From assembly GCF_901933205.1 (NCBI RefSeq), contig NC_044600.1:11012501-11076500 (forward strand): a stretch of DNA of 64,000 nt, in the 5' to 3' direction. The notes beneath the pieces are model-generated. The model was not told where the DNA came from. It did not search any database and saw only the letters and a list, made by a program, of their open reading frames with translations. Made by a program: the position numbers and the translations under genes. Of the stretch, positions 39,201 through 51,146 are shown piece after piece. Source of the DNA: Camarhynchus parvulus. Lineage: Eukaryota > Chordata > Aves > Passeriformes > Thraupidae. Position 1 is the stretch's first letter. Each line of letters opens with the position of its first letter.

Positions 39201-41131
39201 TGCTTGTTGCCTGCAGTCTGTGTTGGGCTGTGTGTCACTGTTCCTGGGGATCTCTGTCCTCCACTTCCTTTAGAGAACAAATTATCCAGCTCTGGCAGCT
39301 CAGTGTAGCCTTCTGTGGGATCCTGTCAGTCACAGACTGTGGCTCCATTCAGGGCACAGTTCTTGAAGAGGACAAAGCTTCATTGGTGCATTTTCACCTA
39401 ATACTGCTCTTTTATCTCATCCTGTGGTAGCGTCTTACTGAAACAACCATGTGTGGATTAAAAAGCATCACCACAGCATCAGAGAGGACTTCTATACCTG
39501 TTGTATCTCTAATACCTGTAGTAGCTCTTGTTACTGACAGTGCCAGCTGTTTGTTAGAGTTCCACACAGAGCCTGAGGTTTATCTTGAATCCAACAGAAA
39601 CTGTTTCTAGAGTTGTGTGGCACCTGGAAAGTGCTGCTAAGAAATGTAAGGTCTCACTTTTTAAATACAGTGAGGATGAGATGCTTATACCTGAAAGGCT
39701 GAATGTGATCCACAGGGGAAGAAATCCTTTCTTGCTTAGCTATAGGAAGAGAGCTTAACTTTAAGTCACTAGGGAGATTTATTACTCAGTTACTGAAGGG
39801 GTGGAGGCCTCAAGTGGATTTGGGCATTGCCTGTCCTGAATCTTGCTTGGCTTGTGAGGACAGTCTGTTGTTTACAGGATTAGTTTTGAACAACAGCCTA
39901 AAATACACTTGGTGGGGCTTAGTACTTCCAATGCAAGATTAAAAGCTTTTATCAATCTTTCTTTTTCAGGCCAATGTGATGCTTGAATATGATATTGATG
40001 AAGCTCAGGCTCTGTTAGAGAAGAATTTGTCAACAGCCACAAAAAACCTCGATCTTCTAGAGGAAGACCTGGATTTTCTCAGAGATCAGTTCACCACTAC
40101 AGAAGTCAGTATCCTTTTCATTCATGGCAGGGAGGAGATGTCTCTGAAAGCCAACATCCAGGTAACAACCAACTTTCTGATGTGTTTTTATCTTAGACTG
40201 GCTGCCTCAAAATTCTGTAGCACCTGTGAACTTAACTGTCCTAGCAGTGTAATGGAATATTGTGTTGGCAGGGCTAAGTTGGAGGTTGGTGTGTGAGAGG
40301 TAACAAAACCTGTGTATATGTCCTCATGAAATCTAGTGCAGTGCTTGCAACCCAGGCTGGCTGCAGAGTGAGCTGGAAGGTTGGGTTGATGCCCAGTGAC
40401 CACCTTAAAGCCACAGGGTCACCACAGTGACCCTTCCTCTAGAACACGTGAACATTGTGCTTTGTTGCCCATCACAGCCTTTGCAGCTGCCTCCAAGCAG
40501 CACAAGCTCTGCTGCAGCAAGCAAGGGACTGGCTTGGGCTGTGCTCATTGTTTTTAAAATTTCTTTATACTGTCATGAACCACCTCCTGGGCATGTGGGG
40601 TTGTTTTTTGTACTTTCTAGTCTAAAACTATTTGAATGAGTGTAGCCATTAACTGAAGCATTAGATTTAGTTTAATGAAGGCACAAATGCTTGTTCTTTC
40701 AGGTTGATACTTGAGCTGTCTTAGTGCAGCAGGAGTTTAGGATGCCTGAAAGAGGCAAATACAGCTGATATGGGCAGCTTGAAACCAGTGAAGAGTTAGG
40801 CAAAACTAAAACTGTGTTTCTCTGCAATATCTTTTTGGAGGTTTTTTAAGTAATGATCTAAATACTGCAGTTACCAACAGTTACCAGTGTTCCTGAGAGC
40901 TGAAGCTCTGCACCAAGTCAGCCCTTTCATGAAATGCTTTCTGTACTGACTGTTGTAACTAAGTGGCCAACTCTGTAAACTGCTCTTTCTCTTTTTATAA
41001 AAATCTTTTTTTTTCTCTTTTCTGATAGCATGAGCTGTTTCCTTAATTCCACACCCTCAGATATGGCTAGAGTTTATAATTGGGACGTAAAGAGAAGAAA
41101 CAAGCAAGACCCATCCAAAAACAAAGCATAG
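32809..41131 (+). CDS. VBP1: Prefoldin subunit 3 (von Hippel-Lindau binding protein 1), 6 exons
   Basis: Alpha-type subunit of the hexameric cytosolic prefoldin chaperone, which hands unfolded actin and tubulin to the CCT chaperonin; it also binds VHL. Exons: 32809-32889, 36913-37037, 37617-37683, 38143-38241, 39970-40108, 41061-41131, all phases joining to 193 residues (human about 197). Recognisable blocks include LGIPEA, KKLDEQYQKYKF, LNLAQKKRR, METRFLLADNLYCKASVP, NVMLEYDIDEAQALLEKN and VYNWDVKRRN. The layout is N-terminal helix, central beta-hairpin region with the cold alpha-prefoldin core, and C-terminal helix forming a coiled coil. The N terminus is an Ala/Gly-rich stretch, shorter than in mammals. 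The start has G at +4 but C at -3. The exon 5 donor (GTATCC) is weak, yet only this junction gives the family sequence EVNMARVY. Identity is certain by sequence and by adjacency to RAB39B. Confidence 0.97.
32890..36912 (+). other. VBP1: VBP1 intron 1 (4.0 kb)
   Basis: Starts GTGAGC inside the CpG island and ends at the acceptor TTAAAG before exon 2. Past 33.3 kb the sequence is ordinary unique-looking DNA with a poly-A tract at about 36711-36724. Open frames such as 36084-36515 (minus) and 35393-35710 (plus) show no family features and no splice context; I see no second gene here. Confidence 0.7.
36711..36724. repeat. Poly-A tract in VBP1 intron 1
   Basis: Uninterrupted run of A of about 14 bases about 190 bp before exon 2; similar runs are at 30420-30433 and 57059-57070. 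Confidence 0.85.
38242..39969 (+). other. VBP1: VBP1 intron 4 (1.7 kb)
   Basis: Lies between the exon ending ...KVCLWLG (donor GTAAGT) and the exon starting ANVMLEYD. No repeat family or coding exon is recognised. Confidence 0.7.
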
Positions 41132-42160
41132 TTTTTCCAATTTTAAATGTGGTTTCAATTCCCAAGTATTTTTTATTTAAACACCCCCAAACCTCATTCA
41201 GGACTGAGTTACTTTCAGCATTTCAGTAAATGGTAAAATATATAAAAACTAATGGTGAGCACCATTTTATTTATTTGTAAACTCAAAATTTGGTTTCATG
41301 CATGCTTCATGAAATGAATTATTTGAAAAGGCACCACACAGTCCAGCAAAGGATGTAGTATTTTGATCAGACCAGTCCATCATAAATAAATTTCTACCTG
41401 AAAGCCTGTCTGAAAAGCTGAGGGGCATGTATGAAATGGAGCCTGACATATTCACAGGCTAAGGCAATGCAGGGTTTTTCTTTTTCATCTCTGTACAGCT
41501 AATGGAGTTAACTTTGACTTGGACTGGGGAGATGTGCAGCTGTAATGTTCTAGGAAACAACAGAAATAGAGTGGAATCGGGGTTTGTGTCAGTCAGTTCA
41601 TGGCAGCACCAGCCTGCAGGCATTCCTGGGTATCCACTTTGGATAAACTTGTGGTAACTCTGGGTTAGCTGAGTGCCTGCCACTGAGCTCTGAGCACTCC
41701 ACAGGCAGCAGTTTGTGATTTGTCCTCAGAGCAGTGGGAAAGGAGTGAGCAGCACAGGGCATGTCAGGCCTGCAGGCCTCACCCCTTGTTTTCCATACCT
41801 GTGCCCACGTTGGGTATTTCAGGGAAGGTGCTGAACAGGGACGCAAGAGCCCCCAGCTTGTGAGAGCCTCCCATTTCCAGCCCCTTGGCCCAGATGTCCA
41901 GTTCAGATGTCTGAACTCAGCCTCCCAGGTGGGAAACCTGGGTTAGGTCAGGATGGCTGACTGGAGCATGACCTCTGCTGGTACAGTTGGAGTATTTTTT
42001 GGTCCTTACGAAGCCTTGCGAGATTGTTGCCTCTTCCCTTTGCAGTTTCTTTCTAAAATGAAATGCTCGGTGGTGATGTCAGTGGCTAATAATCACATTC
42101 TGTGACTGAGAGTACAGGTTTCACTGCAAAATAAATGCAAATGTTAACTGTTCAATCTTC
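41132..42160 (+). other. VBP1: VBP1 3' UTR
   Basis: Follows the TAG at 41129-41131. Candidate polyadenylation signals are AATAAA at 41385-41390 (short form) and 42130-42135 (long form). The end is uncertain without transcripts. Confidence 0.55.
42130..42135 (+). terminator. VBP1: Candidate distal poly(A) signal of VBP1
   Basis: AATAAA followed downstream by a T-rich stretch (TTTTTTGTACTTTTATTT, about 42187-42204). The proximal AATAAA at 41385 is the alternative. Confidence 0.4.
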
Positions 42161-43530
42161 ATGTAAGAAACAATATACCTGTAAATTTTTTGTACTTTTA
42201 TTTCATGATATTAAAATAGTAAAACTAAACAGTTGTGGCAAACAGCTGTTTTGTGCATTTTCTTTGTGTGGAAGTCATGAATGTGATGTGTGACCTTCTA
42301 TAATGTTTCCCTCCCTTAACTGGGCATGGGGGGGTGAAAAATTCTGTGGAAGCAGCAGACATGAAAAGTGTGGCTGCTGGGTGCTGGTGTGAATGAAAGG
42401 GGGAGTGTGAGTCAGCACATCTGAATTGGTGACTGAAAGCAAGTGATTCACCAGCACTGTGCCTGTCAGAAAGTGAGCTGCAGGGAAGGGCAGAGAGCAG
42501 GTAAACCCTGGTCAGCAGAAAGTGCCTGGGCTCATCTCTTCCTTCCCCCGGGCGCTGCTGCTGTTTCAGTGTCTGTGGCTGCAGCAGAGGAACGTGGAGC
42601 CCTGCTGTGCTCTCCAACAGGTGTCTGCCACAGCAGCAGGATGTGGCACTGCTCAGGCTGCAGGCTGCTGCTCTCCATTTTCCTTTTCTAGCATCAGCAA
42701 TGATGGAAAGGCAGCTGCACACACAGCCTGATTTCGCTCACAGTTTTTTCTTCAGTTTGGATTAATGAGATCCCAACAGACTGTGCTCCTCCCCCCCATC
42801 CCTGGCTGGTCCTAAGGCAGCAATTGCCTTTGTTGTGCACAACAAAATGACCAGTTAAGCATTTTTGCACAGCAAAAGCAGAACCGAGCAAAATCAGCTG
42901 TATGCCACCGCCAGGAAGCTGCTGCCTCGTGTCAGAGGGGACAGGTGACAGCTTGGAGCTGAATGGCTCCTGTGTTCAAAGGGCTCTTCTTCCTGGGGAA
43001 TGGGAGGAGGCTGTGGCCATCAGGTGGGGTTTGGTGTTTGTTTGATCTGAGGTAAATAAAAAACCCCAGAACTCCCAGATGAGCTCCATGACTAATCCTT
43101 GCCTGGGTCTGCTCTGCTCTTTGCTGGTGCCACCAGACCTGCAGAGGCCTCCTGGAGGGGCCAAGGCTCTGGTGGCTGCAACTGCTGGGAGCAGGGGGTG
43201 TTCTCTCAGAGGAGCTGGTCTGGCTTTTCTCAGCAAGGCAGAGGACAGGTCCTGCAGAGTGAGGCAGGCCCTGTCCAGTGGCTGTGAGGCAGAGCCTGGA
43301 ATGGTGGATCCAGCCCTGGCTGGAATACAGAGCAGGGACAGGGAGCAGGGAACACACTAAGAGAGAATCGGCAGGGGGAAAGAGGAAAAAATCAAACCAC
43401 CAAAGTTTCTTTACAAGTTTTGAATTTCACATTATCACGTAGTAACCATTTTGCTAAATACAAGCATATTTTCAGTCACATACACACAGCTAAATACAGC
43501 ATTATTTTCACATTTCATTACAGTGCATAA
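42161..43530. other. Intergenic gap between convergent VBP1 and RAB39B
   Basis: About 1.4 kb. The middle (42.4-43.35 kb) is moderately GC-rich and produces several overlapping open frames on both strands (for example 42225-42722 and 42932-43357, minus). None has a known domain, a shared family pattern or splice support, so I treat it as non-coding. Confidence 0.55.
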
Positions 43531-46464
43531 CAAAGCGAGGACAGTGTAAAGTATGCTTTTATTCTGGAGGTTCTGAGCAAGTTCAGTTTAACATGCAGAT
43601 TGTTTTTAACATGTGGTAGAGACCACAGAAAGTTAGCTTTTCCTTTTTTTTTTCTCTTTTTGTCCTAGAGTATAAGAGCTCCTGACCTTAAGCCTGTGAG
43701 AGGTATCACCTTCTGATTTCTCAAAGTCCCTCTAAGTCAAAGCATTAAAACCAGTTGTTAGAAAAGAATTCTTAGCATATCCAATAAGTTCTTCATCTTA
43801 GAAAAAACATTCCAAATTTTGTACAGATGAATCTACATTTCCTATATTTTAATAAGCAGTCTAGAAAATGCAAGGAATTAGAAAAAGATGTAGATAATGA
43901 TTTTTCTATCATTTAATATAACAATTTATTAACTCTAAATAGTTAAGACCATGTACATTTTCTTCTGTACTGTTCCTCTTTAGAATTACAACACTTCTGT
44001 ATTTAAATTGAAGATTTACTCTGAAGGCCAGAATGCACTTACTGGCTTAGGCTTTCTGGAATTTCTCCCTGGGAGCAGTAACGGGGAATATCCAAAACCC
44101 ATTAAATAAAATATTGTCTGTCTCATGAAAAGTGATCTTTCCCCTCTGGCCAGGCTCTCACACAGGGAATTACAGAATTTGACTATTGCTAAAATGTCTG
44201 ATCCAACTCCTCACTGCCCCTCATGTCACACTCTGGCTCAGTGCCCCTGGGGGCTCAGCCAGACACCCCCAGACACACCCAGTGTCCAGCTGGCCCCTGA
44301 AAAGCTGAAGCAGCTGCTAGGTGAACTTTCCATCCAGGGAACAAAGAAACTGACTGAGCTGGTCTGAGCAAACCCCTCACTCTGCCCTGGCATCTGCCCA
44401 GTTCCTGCGGTGCTCCCTGCACCCACCTTTGCTCACCCAGAAACAGGCTTTGTAAAGGGCACACTTTTTCATTTTAATCTTCAGGTCACTCACCCACAAG
44501 TGCCTGGCACTCACTGCCCTTCAGCAGGTGTTGGATGCACTCACAGCCTATTCCAGCACTGACAAGCTCACCAAGAAGCACCAGGCACTGCCACCCCCTC
44601 CTGGCATTTGCTCCCTGTGCCCTCCCAGCAGGTGCAGCTCTGCTGCTCCCCTGCAGAGCCCAGGAACTGAAATTGTTCCTAGAACACCAAAAGCAAAAGT
44701 GCTCAGGGTTTGGGTTGCTGGTCTGGGCTTGCTGTGGGTTTGGGTTTTTTACAGCTTCAATATGGAAACCACAGGTTTTTTTCTTAATAAGACCTGCCCA
44801 TGTGCTGCTGCAAACTGTGAGAATGGTTTCAGAAGAAGTAACAGTCTGAACTCAACAACAATCAACACCTGTATTTCTGTAGATTAAAAAGCTGGAACAA
44901 ATATTTTCTTTTTCTCTACTCAGAGGCCAAAAATAAACACTAGATGCTTCCTGTGGCTTTTACCTAATCCCCCATCCTGCCCATTGCAGGTGTATAAAGC
45001 TTTCAAACACAAGTAAAAAAGTCACTATAGTTTTGTTTGCTCACTGAAGTTCCCTAATTTGCTACAGGAGCACAGTCACCCCATTGCACTTCAAAAGCTT
45101 GGGTTAAAATTTGGCAGAAGCAAAGCTTTTAAGTGGTGAATGGCATTCCCAGAAAACATCTACCTACATACAGCTTTTGTGACATGGCTGCCATCCCATG
45201 ATGGCCAGCCTGAGATGGATCCTCTTTTGTCAAACTAAAACATGGAGGAAAACAAATTTTACTCTTGAGTGTGTCTTAAGGCTTTCCTTCCCACCTGCTC
45301 AGACACTCCTGCTGTGTGTTCCACCTTCCCAGTGCCAGTTCTCTTCCACAGAGGCCAAGACAGAAAATGACACTTTAACAGCAGAAAGTACCGATGGAAG
45401 CTGTTGCTTTCAATGCTATTTAATTTCTTTAAGAGCTAATCTCACCTTTTAGGATGTCTGATGCACCTGAGTTAAGCTTTTCAAGTTTTTTATTTTGTTG
45501 GGTTTCTTCTTTCCCTCCTTCCTTTCCATTCCTCCTTGTGACCTGGCTGGTAAGGTCAGCACAGTGCTGTTACTGAGTCAGAAATGGTGTGGCCCACCTG
45601 GCTGCAACACCCCAGTCTTAACACATAACACCTGAGGACATGGTTCTCTCTTTATGCTCTTGATCACTTAATCCTGCTGGAAAGCCTGAACTTGGGGTAC
45701 TTTCAAGGTACTCACCCAGGCACTAAATGAGTAAAAATTGCATTGAATAATCTCTACTGCAGCAAGAGTTGCCACTTAGAGTCTTGGTTCAGCACAGCAA
45801 GAAAAACACTGTTAAGGGATGAATAATTGAAACTTTAATTACCAATCAAGTGAGTACTGTTTACCTCTTTAAACCCCACAAAATATTCTTTGCTATTGAC
45901 TAGGTTCAAGAACATAAGAAAGAAAACTCAGAAGTGTGCATACCCTGTCAGTAAACTTCTCCTGTGGAACTGACCTTATGAGGAAATGGTATCTGTGCTG
46001 CCTTTAGACCTTCCTGGAAAGAAATAGCTGACACAAACCAAAATGTCCTCCTGCTTTCTCTCTGTCTGCCTGTTTGTCATACGACTGCGTATCCATCCTG
46101 TGGCTCCAAAGGCCATCAGGGAGCTATAGGTTTACTTAAAAGAGAACATGTAGAGTACCCTGGCATGTACCAGCCTATTCAGCTCTGTATACCCTCTCCT
46201 GTGTTGTGCAGCCCCTCATTTTTGCTTCCTGTCTCCTTACAACATCCACATGCACCCTCACTCACTCTCCTTCAGGTTTGTAGCCCCCAGTTCTGAAAGG
46301 TTATTTGGAACAGAACATTTCTTTCCAGGGTCTGTCCTGGTGTCCAAAACAACGTGGGAGGCTGTTCTCAACGGGAGCGTGGCTCTCCCCTCTGTCACAC
46401 TGAGTTCACTTAGTAAAGAACGTTTGGTTAGTAGAGTTCATCACCACGGCCTCCCTAGAGGAGC
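43531..46464 (-). other. RAB39B: RAB39B 3' UTR
   Basis: Minus-strand continuation after the RAB39B stop. A reverse-strand AATAAA (TTTATT at 43558-43563 on the plus strand) would give a 3' UTR of about 2.9 kb. To my knowledge mammalian RAB39B also has a long 3' UTR of this order. The 43.4-44.0 kb part is AT-rich and even in texture. Another reverse AATAAA lies near 45488. Confidence 0.5.
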
Positions 46465-49400
46465 TCAGCACAAGCACCTTCTATCTGATTTCACCACTTC
46501 TTCTGAGGAGTGCACTACGTTCGGGACAAAGCCGCTCTTTACCCCTTCCCATCCCTCCTGGATGGAAATGTCCCCCCTTTTCACCAGCTCGTAGATGTCC
46601 CGGGTCAGGTCGGTGAAGGCCTTCTCCACGTTGATGGCGTCGCGGGCCGAGGTCTCGATGTACCTCATGCCGTAGGCAGCAGCCAGTTTCTCTGCCTCGT
46701 GCCGGGTCACCTGCCGCTGCGTGTCCAGGTCACACTTGTGCCCCACCAGCACAAACACGATCTGGTAGGGCTGCACGTGCACCTTGGTCTCCTCCAGCCA
46801 CTCGTGCACGTTCTGGAAAGATCTGCGGTTTGTGATGTCAAAGAGGAGCAGTCCTCCCACCGAGTTCCTGTAGTAGGCTCTGGTGATGGACCTGCAAGCC
46901 AAGGAGCCACAGCAGTGTTAGCTCAGCTCTCTGAACACATGTCCTTTAAGAAAGCAGCATTACCTCCACCCTGTTTGCCCTGCAGAGTACAGGGCAAGAG
47001 AAGGCCATTCAGGCAACGCCTTAGAACTTCCAGCTTGTGCTCTGTAGAGCTTGTCATTTAAAAAGAAAACTTATTTTGGCTTAAAGATTTCACACTTGGG
47101 TAATTGCCCCACTGATTATGGCTCTCTTCAAAATCCCCCCCACCGTTTTATTCTGTCATGGATTTCTGTATTTCCCTGGCTGTTGAATCCCACCCCCACC
47201 ATGTCAGTTCTCTGGACACCTCATCTAACCCAAGGGTTTAGAAGCACGGTGACAAAGGATTCAGTTGAAACCAAACACCCCTCTCTGACAGCCACATAAA
47301 AACAGGAGGTCAGAGATCTGAAAAGGCTGACCATGGGGTTGTAGCTCCCCTCCATATACCCAGAGCCCTGGGATAGAAACATCCACCCATCCCTACAGCT
47401 TCCTCCTCTGTGCAACTGGATGAAAGTGACATTGCACTGACAGGCCACTGCTACTGTTAGTGGCACTGACTGAGAAACAGCAAAACAATACAAGAGCTTC
47501 CAAGGAGAACCTGCACTAACACTGGTCATGTTCCTGCCAAATACTGACATTAAATAGTCACCAAAAGGACCCTGGAACTGCAGGCTGGAAAATGAAGTAC
47601 ATCTCCCACAGCTCTTCCGAGCCAGGCCAGCCCAAGGCAGCCAGAAGCAGCACAGGAAATCAGCAAACTCAGGGCAAAGGAGCAAAGCTGAGGCCATGGG
47701 GCTAAAGCAGAGCTACAGTTCAGTGACTGCCACACAAGGGGAAACCAAGAAGCTGATGAACAGTGGTGTTTCTGCAAGTCATGGATTTGCTCTAAATCCA
47801 GAAGCAATGATCGATTTCAGTCCCTGGAGGAATTCACACTCAGGCCTGAACTTTCCTTGCTGGAGTAATACAAGCACTGCTGCATTTTTACCCTAGGACA
47901 GTCTTTTTCTGGCTATGCAAGACTGTTGTTAGGTGCCATTTGGTCCTGTAGTGTGTGTATCTGTCAAAATTGCCCCAAGAAAGGATGAACTAGAGTTTTC
48001 AAGAATTATTTTATCAATAAACATAGTGATGGGTGAAAATTCACAGACAAAACCGAAGAAAGGCAGTAGCAGGGGAAAAACATAGCCAGCAATGTTTGGA
48101 TAATTTCTCCTCTCCAACTGTTTGGCTTAGGGACAATAGTCACTCTGCTCATTTGGCACTGAGGGAATTAGATCTGCCTTTTGCTATCTGGCCAGCTGCA
48201 AACAGATACTGGCACTTTGAATTCACCCCCACACTGTCACAGACATTTCTGCTTCTCCCTTGTGTTCTGTGCCACCCGCCCTGGCTCCTCCTGCCAGCAA
48301 CAACAATGCCTCAGGTACTTCTGAAAGACATGATGGGATCTAAGCTGAATGCTGCTTCAAGGTAAAATCAGGTGAAGGTCTCAGTGCCTTTTCTTAAAGC
48401 CTTTTCCACAACTGTTTTCCTCACCAACCTGCAGGAGGCAAAGCCTATTGCCTTCATGCTGCACATCCCTTCCCAATTCCCTTCTGAGGTCTCTACCTTC
48501 CCTCCTCCTGCCACACACACACTGACCAGGGCAGAACAGGGACTTGCAGCCACTTTGGCCAAGTTTTAACACACAGGCAATGTCTCTGTCTGGGAATGTC
48601 CCCTGCCCTGTACCCATGGTGGGACAGGGCCTGCTTGTTTGAGTATTCCCCTCTCAGCCAAGGCAGAGGTGCTGCCTGGGAGGAAACAGCTCCTCTGTAG
48701 GTGGTGGGACACAGCTCCGGGGAGAGAGGGCTGCACAGGCTTTTGCTTTTGCTAGCATTACACAACATCACGTTTCTGACAAGGAACAGCAGTGTCTGAG
48801 CAACGAGAGATGGGCAAAACCTGCTGGATCTGGCAAGAATTGGACCCTGCTCTTCTACAGCTCCAAAGCAGCCTCAACACTGCCCCAGGCAGCATGTGCT
48901 GGGGCCTGGTCTGGCAAAAGAGAGTGGCACATGTTTAACTGCAATTTAAGCCTTGACTGCACAGAAATTGCTACTAATTTATGGAGAGTGAAAGAGCTCA
49001 CAACAGGGGGCCAGGAAGAGCAAAATTGTAACACAGCTGCTGCTCAGAGAATGCCAAGGTGTTTTCAAAATAACTACAGTGGTTTTGTCCTCGTGGGGCA
49101 GCTGTTAAACTATGTAAATCAGACGGGAAATGCTCAAATCTGAAAACGGGGAGCTCATTCTTACAGATTTCCCTCTCAAAAACTCCCTGTGCTTGACAAA
49201 CGACAAAAAAGGTTTCAGGTTTCTGGAGAGTACCTGCTCCATTGTGCTTCTTGCCTATGACAAGTGCAAGGGGCTTTGGCTTATTCCAGTAACAGCAAAT
49301 TGTCTCTGGCCAAGAAACATTCCTTGTAGGAGGAGCCCAAGAATTGTCTTCATGGGGCACCATTTGTCACACAGGTCTAACAGTGATTTGAAAGGGATAA

Positions 49401-51146
49401 ACACAAACCAGATTTTACCTTATATTTTTTTTCCACATAACAGAGTGCACCATAAAGGCCCCTGGCTTTGCTCCAGCTTTTCACATTGGGAATTCAAGTC
49501 TGCACTTTGGCAAGGGCATTTCAAAGTGGCACAGTGGGGTTTTTTTACTGTCACTGACCATTCCTGCCCCTTGCACCCTTCCTGCCTTTGCCCAGGGCAG
49601 CAGTGCAGCTGCCCTTGCTCTGAAGGTCACCAGCTCATCATGCTGACACCCTGAGCGCAGGGCTGGGTCAGCCCAGCACCGAGGGCCAGCAGCCTCCAGG
49701 GCCCTGGACATCCTGATGTGCAAAGGAAAGGAAATTGAAGCCATCCGAGAGCTCTTCCTCTTCACAGCAACGGCAGAACAGGGCACAGCACTCAGGTGTG
49801 TTTGCTGGAGACCTCAGCCAGACAGCCAAAGCTGGGAGCTGATGCAACTGCAAGCTAAAGCACCTCCTCTCTCAGCAGAATAAAGCAGCAGCTCCTTGCC
49901 TGCAAGGCATCAAGGCAGCAGAGGAAAATCCTGTCAGTGGATAAGGACCAACTACTGCACATCCTGGGCCAGATGCCAGTGCCACAGATGCGAGGGAAGG
50001 TGGTGAGAGGGGTGGGCTAGGGGAGTTTTCAGCTACTGAATGAAACCAAAACATTCCTCAGGCGAGTCATTACAGCACAGACGTAGAAGCTCTGTGATGC
50101 TGCACAGAGCTGTGGAACACAGGAAGTGATCCCAAGGGAGCAGGATGGAGGAGCGGATCAGGGTTAAAGACACATGAAAAATACAAGCAGACAGGAGGCC
50201 AGGAGCTGCGAGTACACTCACACATCTTCAAAACGAGCACTGTGAAAATGAGCCCCTCTTTGGCTGGGGCCAAGCCTGCTCCAACCAGGGCTGCTGTTTT
50301 TCCCACACAGTCCTGCGGGAAACTCGGCATGGTCCCACAAGCTGCCTTTATTCTTCATCGAGACTTGGTTACTGTTGCTTAAGCTCCCAAATTGTCTGTG
50401 CCCACGCAGCGCTGGCACTCTCCAGAGAGCACCTGTCATCCCTGCCCCAGCCAAAGGTTTGTCCCGACCTTTCTCTGTCCTGCAGAGGAGAGCTGGCCTC
50501 TGCTGTCGCAGCAGAGCACTCAAACGCATATTGCACTGCGTTCCGTAGTGTTCGCCTGGGAAACATCCCGGCCCCTGCCTCCGCACCGGGGGAAGCAGGC
50601 GCTCTCCCTGCCAGCAGCATCCGCCGATGCAAGGACAGCTCCAGGCTGGCAAAGCGCGGGCCCAGCGCTGCCTCGGGCCTCGCATCCCTCCCCAGTGGCA
50701 GCGGGGCCGCCCCTCGGCATCCACACCTGCCCATCCCGCACACCTGCCCATCCCGCACACCTGCCCATCCCGCACACCTGCCTGCGGACATCTGGGGCGG
50801 ACACGGGTCCCAGGGATGGGGGGAAGGATGCGGGGTGGGGATGGGGGCACAAAAGGTGCCAATTTGACTCTTCTTTGTCTGGTTTCCACACGTCTCACCC
50901 GGCCCGCAGCCCCCGGCCCCGCGGGTCTCACCGGAACCGCTCCTGCCCGGCCGTGTCCCAGATCTGCAGCTTGATCCTCTTGCCAGGCTCGATCTCCACC
51001 AGCCTGGAGAAGAAATCCACGCCCACGGTGGGGTCGGAGATCTGGGCGAAGCGGCCCTCGGTGAAGCGGCGGATGAGGCAGGACTTGCCCACGGTGGAGT
51101 CGCCGATGACGATCAGACGGAACTGGTACAGCCAGATCGCCTCCAT
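46465..51146 (-). CDS. RAB39B: Ras-related small GTPase Rab-39B, 2 exons
   Basis: Neuron-enriched Rab GTPase linked to membrane traffic, glutamate-receptor transport and autophagy; human loss causes X-linked intellectual disability with early parkinsonism. Exon 1 is 51146-50932 (reverse) and exon 2 is 46891-46465, joined inside Arg72 (CG|G) with donor GTGAGA and acceptor TTGCAG. Total 213 residues, the same length as human, and nearly identical by memory. Visible motifs: P-loop GDSTVGKS (15-22), switch-I Thr40, WDTAGQE (63-69) with catalytic Gln68, GHKCDLD in place of the usual NKxD (as in mammalian Rab39B), and ETSARD for guanine binding. The C terminus RRCLC ends in a Cys-x-Cys double prenylation signal. 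The single 4.0 kb intron matches the mammalian structure. Convergent with VBP1, the arrangement seen in human. Confidence 0.98.
46892..50931 (-). other. RAB39B: RAB39B intron (4.0 kb)
   Basis: The only intron. No coding exon is seen inside; the frames at 49130-49654 (plus) and 50218-50931 (minus) are not supported by any motif. The promoter-proximal end carries the 17-bp tandem repeat at 50722-50784. Confidence 0.75.
50722..50784. repeat. 17-bp tandem repeat in RAB39B intron 1
   Basis: The unit CACACCTGCCCATCCCG starts at 50722, 50739, 50756 and 50773, nearly without mismatches, for about 3.7 copies. Spacing without variable spacers and the small size rule out CRISPR. It is a GC-rich minisatellite about 150 bp inside the intron. 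Confidence 0.9.

Noticed and set aside
42225..42722. 165-codon minus-strand frame between VBP1 and RAB39B
   Set aside because: Overlapping frames exist on both strands, none with family features. Chance frames are common in this GC-moderate stretch.
49130..49654. 174-codon plus-strand frame in the RAB39B intron
   Set aside because: Composition typical of non-coding DNA; no domain, no supporting splice sites.
50722..50784. CRISPR-like array
   Set aside because: Direct head-to-tail 17-bp units with no spacers in a vertebrate intron; it is a minisatellite.
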